A DNA stretch of 64,000 nucleotides from Yanghanlia caeni (GCA_030733815.1 JAUZQE010000015.1:21073-85072); one strand, 5' to 3'. Positions 28,330 to 37,840 are shown, counted from the first letter of the stretch. Made by a program: numbers and translations. Notes: a model not told the origin generated them from the sequence alone.

Positions 28330-29189
28330 CGTGCCAGGCGGCGCGCCACCCAGTTACCGCCGCCCACCCACGTGCGCCAGGCCAGCCAAAACTTGCGGAT
28401 GGGGGTGAGCGAAATGCGCTGATCTAGCACATGCCAGCCGTCGCGCTCGATTTCGTCGAGCAGCGTGGCATAAATGGCGGCCATCATCAGGCCTGCACGC
28501 TGCGCGCGCCGCTCTTCGGCAGGCAGAGCCCGCATGGCCGCCCGATAATGCTCGCGTGCGCGCTGTGTTTCGAAGCGCATCAGTTCCACGAAGCGTTCGG
28601 AATGCATGCCGTTCATGATCTCTGACGGCTTCACGCCGAAGCGCTCCAGGTCTTCCTGCGGCAGGTAAATGCGGCCACGCCGGGCATCGTCGCCCACGTC
28701 ACGAATGATGTTGGTGAGCTGAAACGCGGTGCCCAACTGGCGGGCGTATTCGAGGGTGCCCGGTGTCACGGCCCCGAAGATGCCTGCCGACATTTCGCCC
28801 ACCACACCCGCGGCGTGCCAGCAGTATTTGCTGAGCGCGGGCCAGTCGGGGTAGCGCAGCTGGTCGAGATCCATTTCCATGCCTTCGATCACGGCATACA
28901 TCTGCCGGTCGGTAATGCCATAGGGCTCGATATGCGGCGCCAGCGCCTTCATCACCGGATGCTCGGCCTGGCCGCGAAACAGGGCATCGACCTGCGTGCG
29001 CCACCAGGCGAGCTTCATGCGGGCCACCGACGATTCGGTACATTCGTCCACCACGTCGTCCACTTCGCGGCAGAAGGCGTACAGCGCCGTGATGGCGCGA
29101 CGCCGTTCCGGTGGCAGGAACAGGAAGGCGTAATAGAAGCTGGAGCCGCTGCGGGCGGCCTTTTCTTGGCAGTATTGGTCGGGGCTCAT
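28326..29189 (-). CDS. hpnD: Presqualene diphosphate synthase HpnD
   Basis: A 287-residue squalene/phytoene-synthase-fold enzyme that couples two farnesyl diphosphates to presqualene diphosphate. Both aspartate motifs are present: REVDDVVDE near residue 40 and NIIRDVGDDARRGRIYLP near 160. The start overlaps the hpnC stop and the stop overlaps the hpnE start, so the operon reads hpnC-hpnD-hpnE. A phytoene synthase role is less likely given both partners. It draws on IspA product. Confidence 0.92.
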   Translation of the reverse strand: MSPDQYCQEKAARSGSSFYYAFLFLPPERRRAITALYAFCREVDDVVDECTESSVARMKLAWWRTQVDALFRGQAEHPVMKALAPHIEPYGITDRQMYAVIEGMEMDLDQLRYPDWPALSKYCWHAAGVVGEMSAGIFGAVTPGTLEYARQLGTAFQLTNIIRDVGDDARRGRIYLPQEDLERFGVKPSEIMNGMHSERFVELMRFETQRAREHYRAAMRALPAEERRAQRAGLMMAAIYATLLDEIERDGWHVLDQRISLTPIRKFWLAWRTWVGGGNWVARRLAR

Positions 29190-30052
29190 TGGAAGATGGA
29201 TCTTAGCGCCATGCGCAGCCAGTCGGTGCGGCGCAATATCGGACGTCGCTCGAAGACGTCATAGTTTAATTGTTCGAGGCGTTCAAGAATTGTCAGGCCG
29301 CCCTGAATCACCAGGCGCAGTTCCAGCCCGGCACGCCAGGGCAGGCGACGCGTGAGCGGGCGACCCTCGAGCAGCAGATTTCGCGCCCATTGCACCCGAT
29401 CCATCATCAGCGACCGCCAGGCCGGAAGCAGCGCGGCGTCGGGGTGAGCGCCGGCGGGCAGGCGACCGGCCCGGGCACATCGACCGATCCATGCCTGCGG
29501 CACGCCATGGCGCCTGAGCGCGTCTTGTGGAAGGTACACACGGTGCTTGTGCCAGTCGATCGCGACGTCTTGCCAGAAATTCGTCAGTTGCAGGCCGGTA
29601 CAGATGGCATCGGAACATCGCAGATTGTCGTCGGTGGCCCGGTCGTACAGGTGCAGAAGAAGGCGCCCGACAGGGTTTGCGGAACGGCGGCAATAGTCCA
29701 GCAGTTGCGTGTCGTCTTCGTAGCGCTGTGTCACCACATCCTGCTCGAAGGCGGAAAGCAGATCATGCAGCAGGTCGACCGGCAGGGCGTGGCGGCGCAC
29801 CGTGGCTTCGAGGGGCTCGAAGATGTGCGCGTGCGGCAGCGGTCCGCGGGTGGCCGGATTCTGCCCGAACAGCTCGAGCGCATGGTGAAATTCGGCCAGT
29901 GCCGCCAGCCGCTCCTGCGGTGCGGCGTCGCCTTCGTCGGCGATGTCGTCAGCCGTGCGGGCGTAACGGTAAATGTCGCGCACGGCGGCGCGCAGGTGCC
30001 GTGGCAGCAGCAGGGAGGCGACAGGGAAGTTCTCGTAGTGGTCGACGGCCAT
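29186..30052 (-). CDS. hpnC: Hydroxysqualene synthase HpnC
   Basis: A 288-residue enzyme of the same fold as HpnD that hydrolyses presqualene diphosphate to hydroxysqualene. The motifs ARTADDIADEGD near residue 45 and LTNFWQDVAID near 165 are both present. The frame is open upstream to 30310, but ATG 30052 (MAVDHYENFPVASLLLP) is the conserved start. First gene of hpnCDE. Divergent from alr across 121 bases. Confidence 0.92.
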   Translation of the reverse strand: MAVDHYENFPVASLLLPRHLRAAVRDIYRYARTADDIADEGDAAPQERLAALAEFHHALELFGQNPATRGPLPHAHIFEPLEATVRRHALPVDLLHDLLSAFEQDVVTQRYEDDTQLLDYCRRSANPVGRLLLHLYDRATDDNLRCSDAICTGLQLTNFWQDVAIDWHKHRVYLPQDALRRHGVPQAWIGRCARAGRLPAGAHPDAALLPAWRSLMMDRVQWARNLLLEGRPLTRRLPWRAGLELRLVIQGGLTILERLEQLNYDVFERRPILRRTDWLRMALRSIFQ

Positions 30053-30173
30053 GACCGGCAGAGTATAAGCTGTGGCGGCGGGTCTCTTGATGTGTACGCT
30101 TAACGAACCGGCGGCAAGTGGTTTAGACTCTGCTCTGGCGGTTCTGGGGCCGCCGTTCAAGTCGAGGAAGCAC

Positions 30174-31361
30174 ATGCCACGTCCAATAATGGCCACGATC
30201 TCGGTCGGGGCCATGCAGCACAATCTCCAACGTGTCGCCTCCAGTCTGCACGAACAGGCTCGCGGGCTGGGGCGTGAGGCGCCCCGGGTGTGGGCGGTCA
30301 TCAAGGCCAATGCCTACGGGCATGGGCTTGCACAGGGTATTGCCGGTTTTGCGGCGGCCGATGGCCTGGCCATGCTCGACCTCGCCGAGGCGGTGGCGTG
30401 TCGCGAGGCCGGGTGGCAGCGGCCGATCATGCTGCTCGAAGGCTGGTTCGAACCGCAAGATATATCTGTTGTAGATACTTATGGTCTGACCGTCTCAGTA
30501 CACGGCGAAGACCAGCTGCGCATGCTGGAACACGCCCGGGTAGCGCGTCCCATTCACGTCAACCTCAAGATCAATACCGGCATGAACCGGCTGGGTTTCG
30601 CACCACACGCCGCACAGGCAGCCTGGCAACGTCTGGTCGCATTGCAACGCAGGGGTGTGGTGGGCGAGTTGGGCAGCATGATGCATTTTTCGCGGGCCGA
30701 CGACGATCCCGCCGTCACGCGCGATCAGCTTGCCGTCTTCAAGTCGTTGGCCGGTTCCATGCCTGGCTTCGTAAGCGTATGCAACTCGGCCGCCACCCTT
30801 ACGCCTGCATTGTGGGCACAGCTGCCGCCAGAACGTACCCAGTGGGTGCGCCCCGGCATCTGTCTGTATGGGGCTTCGCCGTTTGCCGACCGCAGTGCGG
30901 CCGATCTCGGCCTGCGGCCCGTCATGACGCTGTCGGCACGAATCATCGCCGTGCAGCAGTGCCTGCCGGGGGCAAGCGTGGGGTATGGCCATCTCTACAC
31001 CGCCGAACACCCCACCCGGGTGGGCATCGTGGCCTGTGGCTACGCCGACGGCTATCCGCGGCATGCCGGCACCGGCACCCCCGTCACGGTGGCAGGCCGC
31101 GCCACGCGGCTGCTCGGTCGTGTGTCCATGGATATGCTGGCCGTCGACCTCACCCCAATTCCCGAGGCAACGGTGGGCTCGCCGGTCGTGCTGTGGGGTG
31201 AAGGCGGCCCGTCGGTCGATGCCGTGGCGCAGGCCGCTGGCACTGTGGGGTACGAACTGCTCTGCGCGCTGGCGCAACGGGTACCGCGGCGTATCGAACC
31301 GCCCGCATCACCCCTAACCGGTGCGGTGACGGGAATGAATGCCTTGGCAGGAGAATCCTGA
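30174..31361 (+). CDS. alr: Alanine racemase
   Basis: A 395-residue PLP enzyme that supplies D-alanine for peptidoglycan. The PLP lysine is K44 in AVIKANAYGHG, and the opposing catalytic tyrosine is near residue 271 in SVGYGHLYTAE. VGIVACGYADGYPRHAG and GRVSMDMLAVD also fit. The open frame starts earlier, but ATG 30174 follows GAGGAAG and gives the usual length. It sits divergent from hpnC and overlaps the next gene (TGATG), so it leads a rightward operon. Confidence 0.95.
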   Translation: MPRPIMATISVGAMQHNLQRVASSLHEQARGLGREAPRVWAVIKANAYGHGLAQGIAGFAAADGLAMLDLAEAVACREAGWQRPIMLLEGWFEPQDISVVDTYGLTVSVHGEDQLRMLEHARVARPIHVNLKINTGMNRLGFAPHAAQAAWQRLVALQRRGVVGELGSMMHFSRADDDPAVTRDQLAVFKSLAGSMPGFVSVCNSAATLTPALWAQLPPERTQWVRPGICLYGASPFADRSAADLGLRPVMTLSARIIAVQQCLPGASVGYGHLYTAEHPTRVGIVACGYADGYPRHAGTGTPVTVAGRATRLLGRVSMDMLAVDLTPIPEATVGSPVVLWGEGGPSVDAVAQAAGTVGYELLCALAQRVPRRIEPPASPLTGAVTGMNALAGES

Positions 31362-32080
31362 TGAAGAACAAGTGTGTCCTGGTGACGGGCGCGACAAAGG
31401 GCATCGGGTGGGCGATCAGCCGGCGGCTGGCCGACGAAGGATGCCACGTGGTCGGTTTGGCGCGTCAGACACAAGAAATCGACTTTCCGGGCTATCTCTA
31501 CCCGTGCGATCTTTCCAATGCAGGTGAAACCGAGGAAGTGCTTCGCGTCATCCGTGAAAAGTATCCGGTCGACGGCATCGTCAACAACGTGGGCGTGTTT
31601 GGTCACGCCGAACTGGGTGACATCGAACTCGCACACCTGTACGAGTCATTCGATATCAACGTGCGCGTGGCCGTGCAGGTCACGCAGGCGTTCGTGGCCT
31701 CGATGAAGGCGCGACGCGACGGGCGCATCGTCAACGTGTGCGGGCATCTGGGCCTCGGTTCCGCCGGTCACACCACGTACGGTGCGGCCAAGCAGGCGCT
31801 CATTGCCTGCACGCGCACGTGGGCGCTGGAACTGGCCCAGTACAACATTACGGTCAACGCCGTTTCGCCCGGGCCGGTTGAAACCGAAGCCTTCCGCAGT
31901 GCACACCCCGTTGGCAGCGAAGAAGAGCGGCGAGTGCTGGCCGGTGTTCCCATGGGGCGCTTTGCCCGACCCGACGAAATCGCAGGCGTCATCGCCTTTC
32001 TGCTTTCGGGTGAGGCGGCCTTTATTACGGGGCAGGTGCTGGGCGTCGATGGCGGCTACAGCGTGCCGGGCCATCACTGA
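31361..32080 (+). CDS. Short-chain dehydrogenase/reductase with altered active site
   Basis: A 239-residue classical SDR. The NAD(P) loop is TGATKGIG at residues 9-16, NNVG stands at 75-78, and Y140/K144 are in TTYGAAKQA. The catalytic serine, normally about 13 residues before the tyrosine, is missing: the sequence there is NVCGHLGLG, with C127 and G128 in its place. The rest resembles 3-oxoacyl-ACP reductases (FabG-like). AGGAG precedes the ATG, which overlaps the alr stop. Substrate unknown. It may be a reductase with a cysteine in the active site, or a binding protein that has lost catalysis. Confidence 0.85.
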   Translation: MKNKCVLVTGATKGIGWAISRRLADEGCHVVGLARQTQEIDFPGYLYPCDLSNAGETEEVLRVIREKYPVDGIVNNVGVFGHAELGDIELAHLYESFDINVRVAVQVTQAFVASMKARRDGRIVNVCGHLGLGSAGHTTYGAAKQALIACTRTWALELAQYNITVNAVSPGPVETEAFRSAHPVGSEEERRVLAGVPMGRFARPDEIAGVIAFLLSGEAAFITGQVLGVDGGYSVPGHH

Positions 32081-32087
32081 GCTGCGC

Positions 32088-33443
32088 ATGGCCAAAGCAG
32101 CACGCAGTCACTATGTTTGTTCCGAATGCGGCGGCACCTCGGCCAAGTGGTTGGGCAAATGCCCGGCCTGCGGCGCATGGAATACGCTGACCGAATCCCT
32201 TGCTGCCGCAGCGCCCGCACACCGGTTCGCACCGCTTGCCGGCAGTACGCCCGTACAGGATCTCGCCGATATCGAGGCCCGTGAACTGCCGCGCCAGCCC
32301 AGCGGCATCGCCGAGTTCGACCGGGTTCTGGGCGGGGGGCTCGTGCCCGGTTCGGTGGTGCTCATCGGCGGCGACCCTGGCGTGGGCAAGTCTACGCTGC
32401 TGTTGCAGGCGCTGGTCTCACTTGCTGCCACCGTGCCGGTGCTGTACGTCACCGGCGAGGAATCGGCCGAGCAGGTGGCCCTGCGCGCACGGCGGCTCGA
32501 CCTGCCCACTCAGGGCTCGCGACTGCTGGCCGAGATCCGTCTCGAAGCCATTCTCGACACCATCGCCGCGCAGAAACCGGCGGTGGCGGTCATCGATTCC
32601 ATTCAAACACTCTACTCCAGTGCATTGAGCGCGGCTCCCGGCTCGGTGTCGCAGGTGCGCGAATGCGCCGCGCAGCTTACCCGGCTCGCCAAACAGACCG
32701 GTGTCACTCTGGTGCTCATCGGTCACGTCACGAAAGACGGCACGCTGGCGGGGCCGCGCGTGCTCGAGCACATTGTCGACACGGTGCTGTATTTCGAGGG
32801 CGATACGCATTCGTCTTACCGGCTGGTGCGCGCGTTCAAGAACCGCTTTGGTGCGGTGAATGAACTGGGCGTGTTCGCAATGACCGATCGCGGCCTGCGG
32901 GGCGTGAACAACCCCTCGGCGCTGTTTCTGTCGGAACACGACGCAAATGTCGCCGGCTCGTGCATCATGGCCACCCAGGAGGGCAGCCGCCCGTTGCTCG
33001 TTGAAGTGCAGGCGCTGGTCGATACGGCACACGTGCCCAATCCACGACGTCTCACCGTAGGTGTCGAAGGTACGCGGCTCGCCATGCTGCTGGCCGTGTT
33101 GCATCGCCATGCGGGCGTGGCCACCTTCGATCAGGACGTCTTCGTCAATGCGGTGGGAGGCGTGAAGATCACCGAACCGGCGGCCGACCTGCCGGTGCTG
33201 CTGGCGATCATGTCGTCGCTGCGCGACCGGCCCCTGCCACGTGGGTTGGTGGCCTTTGGCGAAGTGGGGCTGGCAGGCGAAATTCGCCCTGCGGTGCGCG
33301 GCCAGGAACGTCTGCGCGAAGCGGCCAAGCTCGGCTTTAGCATGGCGTTCATTCCGCGCGCCAATGCGCCGCGTCAGCCCATCGAAGGCCTGGAGGTCGT
33401 GCCGCTCGATCGCATCGATGCCGCAATGGACCGCCTGCGTTGA
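32088..33443 (+). CDS. radA: DNA repair protein RadA
   Basis: A 451-residue RecA-like ATPase that speeds branch migration in recombination. The N-terminal zinc finger has four cysteines (YVCSECGG, CPACG). Walker A is GGDPGVGKSTLLL near residue 90. The RadA-specific KNRFG motif (FKNRFGAVNELGVF) is near 250. The C-terminal Lon-protease-like domain lies from about 280. The start is ATG 32088, 7 bases after the SDR stop. The stop overlaps the next gene. Confidence 0.96.
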   Translation: MAKAARSHYVCSECGGTSAKWLGKCPACGAWNTLTESLAAAAPAHRFAPLAGSTPVQDLADIEARELPRQPSGIAEFDRVLGGGLVPGSVVLIGGDPGVGKSTLLLQALVSLAATVPVLYVTGEESAEQVALRARRLDLPTQGSRLLAEIRLEAILDTIAAQKPAVAVIDSIQTLYSSALSAAPGSVSQVRECAAQLTRLAKQTGVTLVLIGHVTKDGTLAGPRVLEHIVDTVLYFEGDTHSSYRLVRAFKNRFGAVNELGVFAMTDRGLRGVNNPSALFLSEHDANVAGSCIMATQEGSRPLLVEVQALVDTAHVPNPRRLTVGVEGTRLAMLLAVLHRHAGVATFDQDVFVNAVGGVKITEPAADLPVLLAIMSSLRDRPLPRGLVAFGEVGLAGEIRPAVRGQERLREAAKLGFSMAFIPRANAPRQPIEGLEVVPLDRIDAAMDRLR

Positions 33444-35968
33444 GCGAAGCCCCGAAGATCATGATTCGCGCGTCTGCCCAATCGTTTCGTCTTGGTGTCC
33501 AGGCGTTTCTGCGTGACTGGCGTGCCGGCGAGCTGCGCCTGTTATTGCTGGCACTGATGGTGGCCGTGGCGGCCATGACCAGCGTGGGCTTTCTGGCCGA
33601 TCGGGCCGGCCAGGTGCTGGAACGCGATGCCGCGCAAATGTTGGGCGGCGATCTGGTGGTCCGTTCGCCGAACCCGCTGCCCGACGACTTTCATGACGAG
33701 GCCGCACGCCTGGGCCTAGCCGTGGGGCACGCGGTGCAGTTTCCATCGATGGCCATGTATGGCGACAGCGGTACGCTGGTGTCGCTCAAGGCGGTGGACG
33801 ACGCCTACCCGCTGCGCGGGGCATTGCAGGTCTCGCATGCTGCGGATCAGCCGGCGCAGACGGTGAGCGGTGGCCCCGCGCCGGGAACCACATGGGTCGA
33901 CGATGCGCTGCTGGGGGCCCTCGGCGCGACGGTGGGCGACCGGCTCGAGGTCGGAGCGCTCGCGCTAGAGGTCACGGCCATCATCCGGCATGAACCCGAT
34001 CGCGGCACGCAGTTCGTGAATCTTGCGCCGCGCCTGCTCATGCACCGCTCGGATCTCGACGCGTCGGGGCTGCTGGGCCCGGGCAGCCGCGTGCACCATT
34101 ACATGCTGGTGGCCGGCGAGCCTGCCGGCGTGCGTGCTTTTCAGCACTGGCTGGAACCCCGCCTGCAGCGCGGGCAGCGACTGAGTACGCTCGAAGACAG
34201 CCGCCCCGAGGTCACCCGCGTGCTCGAGCGCGCTGAACGCTTTCTGGTGCTCGTCGCCCTGATGGCCGTGCTGGTTGCCGCCATTGCGGTCGGGCTGGCG
34301 GCACGCCAATATACGCGGCGCCATACCGACGGCATTGCCATTCTGCGGTGTCTGGGCGCGCCTCGCGGCGTGCTGCTTGGCATGTTGTGGGTGGAATTCG
34401 CACTGGTCGCGCTAGTGGGTTCCACGGCAGGCATCGCGCTGGGTTTTGCGGCGCATTACGGTCTGGTCGACATGCTGTCGGGCTGGCTCGAGACCCCCCT
34501 GCCGGCTCCAAGCGTGTTGCCCGCGATACAGGGTTGGGTCAGCGGCAGCCTGCTTTTGCTCGGATTCGCGCTTCCGCCTTTGGCGGCGCTGCGTCATGTG
34601 CCGCCCGGGCGGGTGCTGCGGCGTGATTCGGCAGCGGGCGGTGTGCGCCGCAGCTGGCCCGCCTATGCCGTTGCCACTGTTGCATTTCTGCTGCTGATCG
34701 CATCGACCACCGGCGACCTTGCCACGAGTCTGACCCTGGTGGCCGGATTTGCGGCGGCATTTCTGGTGTTTGCCGTGGCGGGGCTGGCGTTGCTGTGGGG
34801 CTTGCGAAGGCTGCGCGGTGGTGAGGGGGGTGCGCTTGCCTGGCGGTTTGCGCTCACGGGCATGGCGCGCAGACGCAGCCTGACGGTGGTGCAGCTGTGT
34901 TCGCTTGCCCTGGGGCTCATGTTGCTGTTGCTGCTGGGCATTCTGCGCGGCGATCTGCTGCGCAGCTGGCAGCAAAGCTTGCCGCCCGATGCGCCCAACA
35001 CGTTTCTCATCAACGTGCAGCCCGACCAGCGCAATGCGGTACGCGTCATGATCGCCGAAGCCGGGTTGCCCCGCCCCGATCTGCACCCGCTGGTGCGTGC
35101 CCGGCTGGTGGCCATCAACGACCGGCCGGTGCACCCCGATGATTACACCGAGGAGCGCGCCCAGCGTCTGGCCGATCGCGAATTCAATCTGAGCGTGGCC
35201 GAGCAGTTACCGGCCAGCAACGTCATCGTCGCCGGCCGCTGGCTCGACCCCGGGGCGAGCGAGATGTCGCTGGAAGAAGGCGTCGCGCAATCGCTGCGCG
35301 TCAGCGTTGGTGATGTCTTGCGCTTCGACGTGGCGGGGCGACAGGTGGACGTGACCGTAAGCGGCTTGCGCAAGGTGCGCTGGGATTCCTTCGAGGTCAA
35401 TTTCTTTGCGTTGCTGAGCCCTGCGGCGCTGCCCGATGCCGCAGCAAGCTATCTGACCTCGCTGCATATCCCGCCGGCCGGCGAAGCGCTCAAGCATCGC
35501 ATCGTGCAGGCCTGGCCCAACATCACCGTGTTCGATATAGGCGTCATCGTCGCTCAGGTGCGGCAGATGCTCGAACGCACGGTTGTAGCGGTTCAATTAT
35601 TGTTCGGCTTCACGGTGTTTGCCGGGGTGCTGGTGCTGGCCGCCGCGCTGCACGCAACGCGTGACGAGCGCATGCATGAAGTGGCGGTCATGCGCGCCCT
35701 GGGCGCACGTGCCGATCTGTTACGGGCCGCCCTGTTTCGTGAGCTCGTGCTGTGCGGTGCGCTGGCCGGTGTGCTGGCTGCTGCGGCATCGGTGAGCCTG
35801 GCCTGGGTGCTGGCCGATCGCGTGCTGCAGGTCGAGCTGGTTTCGGTATGGTGGCCATGGCCCGCCGGCATCGTGGCCGGCGTTGCGGCGGCGCTTCTTG
35901 CGGGGCGCTTCGCGCTGGCGGGTGTGCTGCGTGTTTCACCCTTGACAACGCTGAGAGAAGTTGCATGA
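33440..35968 (+). CDS. FtsX/MacB-type ABC transporter permease (YbbP-like)
   Basis: An 842-residue inner-membrane protein. A first transmembrane segment (LRLLLLALMVAVAAMTSVGF, residues about 33-52) is followed by a large periplasmic domain, then two FtsX-type blocks: helices near 270-430 and again near 715-835. This matches YbbP and related permeases that move lipids or lipoproteins across the envelope. The cognate ATPase (YbbA-like) is not adjacent. The start is uncertain: TTG 33440 overlaps the radA stop, and ATG 33461 is seven codons in. The stop overlaps kdkA, so it belongs to a radA-permease-kdkA chain. Confidence 0.85.
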   Translation: MSEAPKIMIRASAQSFRLGVQAFLRDWRAGELRLLLLALMVAVAAMTSVGFLADRAGQVLERDAAQMLGGDLVVRSPNPLPDDFHDEAARLGLAVGHAVQFPSMAMYGDSGTLVSLKAVDDAYPLRGALQVSHAADQPAQTVSGGPAPGTTWVDDALLGALGATVGDRLEVGALALEVTAIIRHEPDRGTQFVNLAPRLLMHRSDLDASGLLGPGSRVHHYMLVAGEPAGVRAFQHWLEPRLQRGQRLSTLEDSRPEVTRVLERAERFLVLVALMAVLVAAIAVGLAARQYTRRHTDGIAILRCLGAPRGVLLGMLWVEFALVALVGSTAGIALGFAAHYGLVDMLSGWLETPLPAPSVLPAIQGWVSGSLLLLGFALPPLAALRHVPPGRVLRRDSAAGGVRRSWPAYAVATVAFLLLIASTTGDLATSLTLVAGFAAAFLVFAVAGLALLWGLRRLRGGEGGALAWRFALTGMARRRSLTVVQLCSLALGLMLLLLLGILRGDLLRSWQQSLPPDAPNTFLINVQPDQRNAVRVMIAEAGLPRPDLHPLVRARLVAINDRPVHPDDYTEERAQRLADREFNLSVAEQLPASNVIVAGRWLDPGASEMSLEEGVAQSLRVSVGDVLRFDVAGRQVDVTVSGLRKVRWDSFEVNFFALLSPAALPDAAASYLTSLHIPPAGEALKHRIVQAWPNITVFDIGVIVAQVRQMLERTVVAVQLLFGFTVFAGVLVLAAALHATRDERMHEVAVMRALGARADLLRAALFRELVLCGALAGVLAAAASVSLAWVLADRVLQVELVSVWWPWPAGIVAGVAAALLAGRFALAGVLRVSPLTTLREVA

Positions 35969-36678
35969 GGGAACGACTCGAGGTTACGGATACCCGGTTA
36001 GGTGCTGCATTCGTACGGTTCGATGCACGCAGTGTTGCGCGACCCGATCTGGCTCTGTTCGACCCGGCCACACCGGCGCTTCACGCGCAGCCCGTGAGCG
36101 AGGGCGGGCGCCAGGCGGCTTGGTATGTACGCTGCGGCGAGCTTGACGCCGTGCTGCGCCATTACCGGCGCGGCGGCCTGGCGGCGCGAGTGTCGACCGA
36201 CCGCTACCTGTGGGCGGGCATGCGCAACGTGCGCAGCCTGAACGAATTCGACGTGTTGCGCACGCTGTATGAAACGGGTCTGCCCGTTCCGCGCCCGCTG
36301 GCTGCCGCGTTCTGGCGGCATGGCCTGACCTATCGCGCCGCGATCCTCGTCGAACGCCTGCACGGCGTGAAACCGCTGGCGTCGGCACTCGATGTTGCAG
36401 ATAGTGAACAGGTTGCGCGCACGATCTATGCAATGCACGAGCAAGGCGTGTGGCACGCCGACCTGAATGCGTACAATATTCTGCTCGACGAAGAGGGCCG
36501 GGCGTGGCTCATCGACTTCGACAAGGCCCGGCGCATGGTGCTGTCGCCGGAAAAACGCAGCGCCAATCTGTTGCGCCTGCGCCGATCATTGGCCAAGGTG
36601 GCCGGTGCGCAGGGCATGACATGGTGGGACGACCTCAATCTCAGTTACACGCAGTTGTTGCGTGCGATAGGCATGTAG
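35965..36678 (+). CDS. kdkA: 3-deoxy-D-manno-octulosonic acid kinase KdkA
   Basis: A 237-residue kinase that phosphorylates Kdo of the LPS inner core, using ATP at the inner face of the cytoplasmic membrane. The kinase-like catalytic loop is H164-x-D166 in VWHADLNAYNILL, and the metal-binding LIDFDKARR follows near 182-190. Length matches Haemophilus KdkA (about 240). Such kinases occur in species whose LPS has a single Kdo. The start overlaps the permease stop (ATGA). It links this region to the LPS-core cluster 15 kb downstream. Confidence 0.92.
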   Translation: MRERLEVTDTRLGAAFVRFDARSVARPDLALFDPATPALHAQPVSEGGRQAAWYVRCGELDAVLRHYRRGGLAARVSTDRYLWAGMRNVRSLNEFDVLRTLYETGLPVPRPLAAAFWRHGLTYRAAILVERLHGVKPLASALDVADSEQVARTIYAMHEQGVWHADLNAYNILLDEEGRAWLIDFDKARRMVLSPEKRSANLLRLRRSLAKVAGAQGMTWWDDLNLSYTQLLRAIGM

Positions 36679-36734
36679 TCGTCGGTTTCATTTACTATTC
36701 ACGACTTTTTGACTTTTGTCCGGGAGACTGGCAG

Positions 36735-37835
36735 ATGGAATTCAGCATGGCTGTGCGGTCCGCACTCGGCCTGGTACTGGCAGCGGCAACGTTCTCGGCG
36801 GCGGCCCAGAACCAGGAGGTCAACGTTTACAACTGGGCTGAGTACACGGCGCCCGACACGTTGTCGGGCTTCGAAAAAGCCACCGGCATCAAGGTCAATT
36901 ACAGCGTCTACGACAGCAACGATGCGCTGCAGGCGCGCCTGCTCACCGGCAAGTCGGGCTTTGATGTCGTCGTGCCTTCCACACACTACGCTGCGCGTCA
37001 GATCGAAGGCGGGCTGTTCCAGAAGCTCGACAAATCGAAGATTCCCAACTGGAAGCATCTCGATCCGGCCATCATGGAAGTGGTGGCATCGGTCGACCCG
37101 GGCAACCAGTATCTCGTTCCGTGGGGGTACGGCACCAACGGTCTGGGCTACAACGCCACGCGTGTGCGCGAGATCATGGGCGAGGACGTCAATCTGGGCA
37201 GCTGGGACATGCTTTTCAAGCCCGAGAATGCCGAAAAGCTCAAGGGCTGCGGCATTTCGGTACTCGATGAAGCCGCGCAGGTGTTTCCGGCCGTGCTGCA
37301 CTACCTGGGCAAAGATCCCAACAGCGACAACGTGGCCGACTACCGCGAGGCCCTCGAGGTGCTCAAGGCCATTCGCCCGTACATCCGCCAATTCAGTTCG
37401 TCGGGGTATATCGACGAACTGGCGGCCGGCGACCTGTGCATGGTGTACGGGTTCTCGGGCGACGTAATGATCGCCGGGGCGCGGGCCCGCGAGGCGGGCC
37501 GCAATTACGAGATCGAATACTACATTCCCGACGGTGGTGCGCCCGTGTGGTTCGACACCATGGCCATTCCCAAAGACGCGCGCAACGTCGATGCCGCGCA
37601 CGCCTTCATCAATTACATCGAAACGCCCGAAGTGCACGCCGCGATCACCAACACCATGTTCTACCCGAACGCCAACAAGGAAGCGCGCAAGCACGTAGTG
37701 AAGGAAGTGGCCGACAATCCCATGATCTACCCCAGCGAAGAGGTGACGCGCACCCTGTTCGTGATCAAGCCGCAGTCGCTGCGTCTGCAACGCGAACTGA
37801 GCCGCATGTGGAACGAACTCAAGACGGGTCGCTAG
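36735..37835 (+). CDS. potF: Polyamine ABC transporter, periplasmic binding protein (PotF-like)
   Basis: A 366-residue extracytoplasmic solute-binding protein. The N-terminal signal sequence has a hydrophobic core and ends AATFSAAAQ, suggesting cleavage by signal peptidase I near residue 22-25. The mature start VNVYNWAEYTAPDTLSGFEK and FDVVVPSTHYAARQI closely follow the putrescine binder PotF. The aromatic and acidic residues of the ligand site are in keeping with a diamine. It is the first gene of potFGHI and is preceded by GGGAGA. Putrescine versus spermidine cannot be told apart by eye. Confidence 0.92.
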   Translation: MEFSMAVRSALGLVLAAATFSAAAQNQEVNVYNWAEYTAPDTLSGFEKATGIKVNYSVYDSNDALQARLLTGKSGFDVVVPSTHYAARQIEGGLFQKLDKSKIPNWKHLDPAIMEVVASVDPGNQYLVPWGYGTNGLGYNATRVREIMGEDVNLGSWDMLFKPENAEKLKGCGISVLDEAAQVFPAVLHYLGKDPNSDNVADYREALEVLKAIRPYIRQFSSSGYIDELAAGDLCMVYGFSGDVMIAGARAREAGRNYEIEYYIPDGGAPVWFDTMAIPKDARNVDAAHAFINYIETPEVHAAITNTMFYPNANKEARKHVVKEVADNPMIYPSEEVTRTLFVIKPQSLRLQRELSRMWNELKTGR

Positions 37836-37840
37836 CCGCC

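Noticed and set aside
30053..30310. N-terminal extension of hpnC over alr
   Set aside because: It lacks similarity to HpnC and would cover the alr start and promoter region. ATG 30052 is the conserved start.
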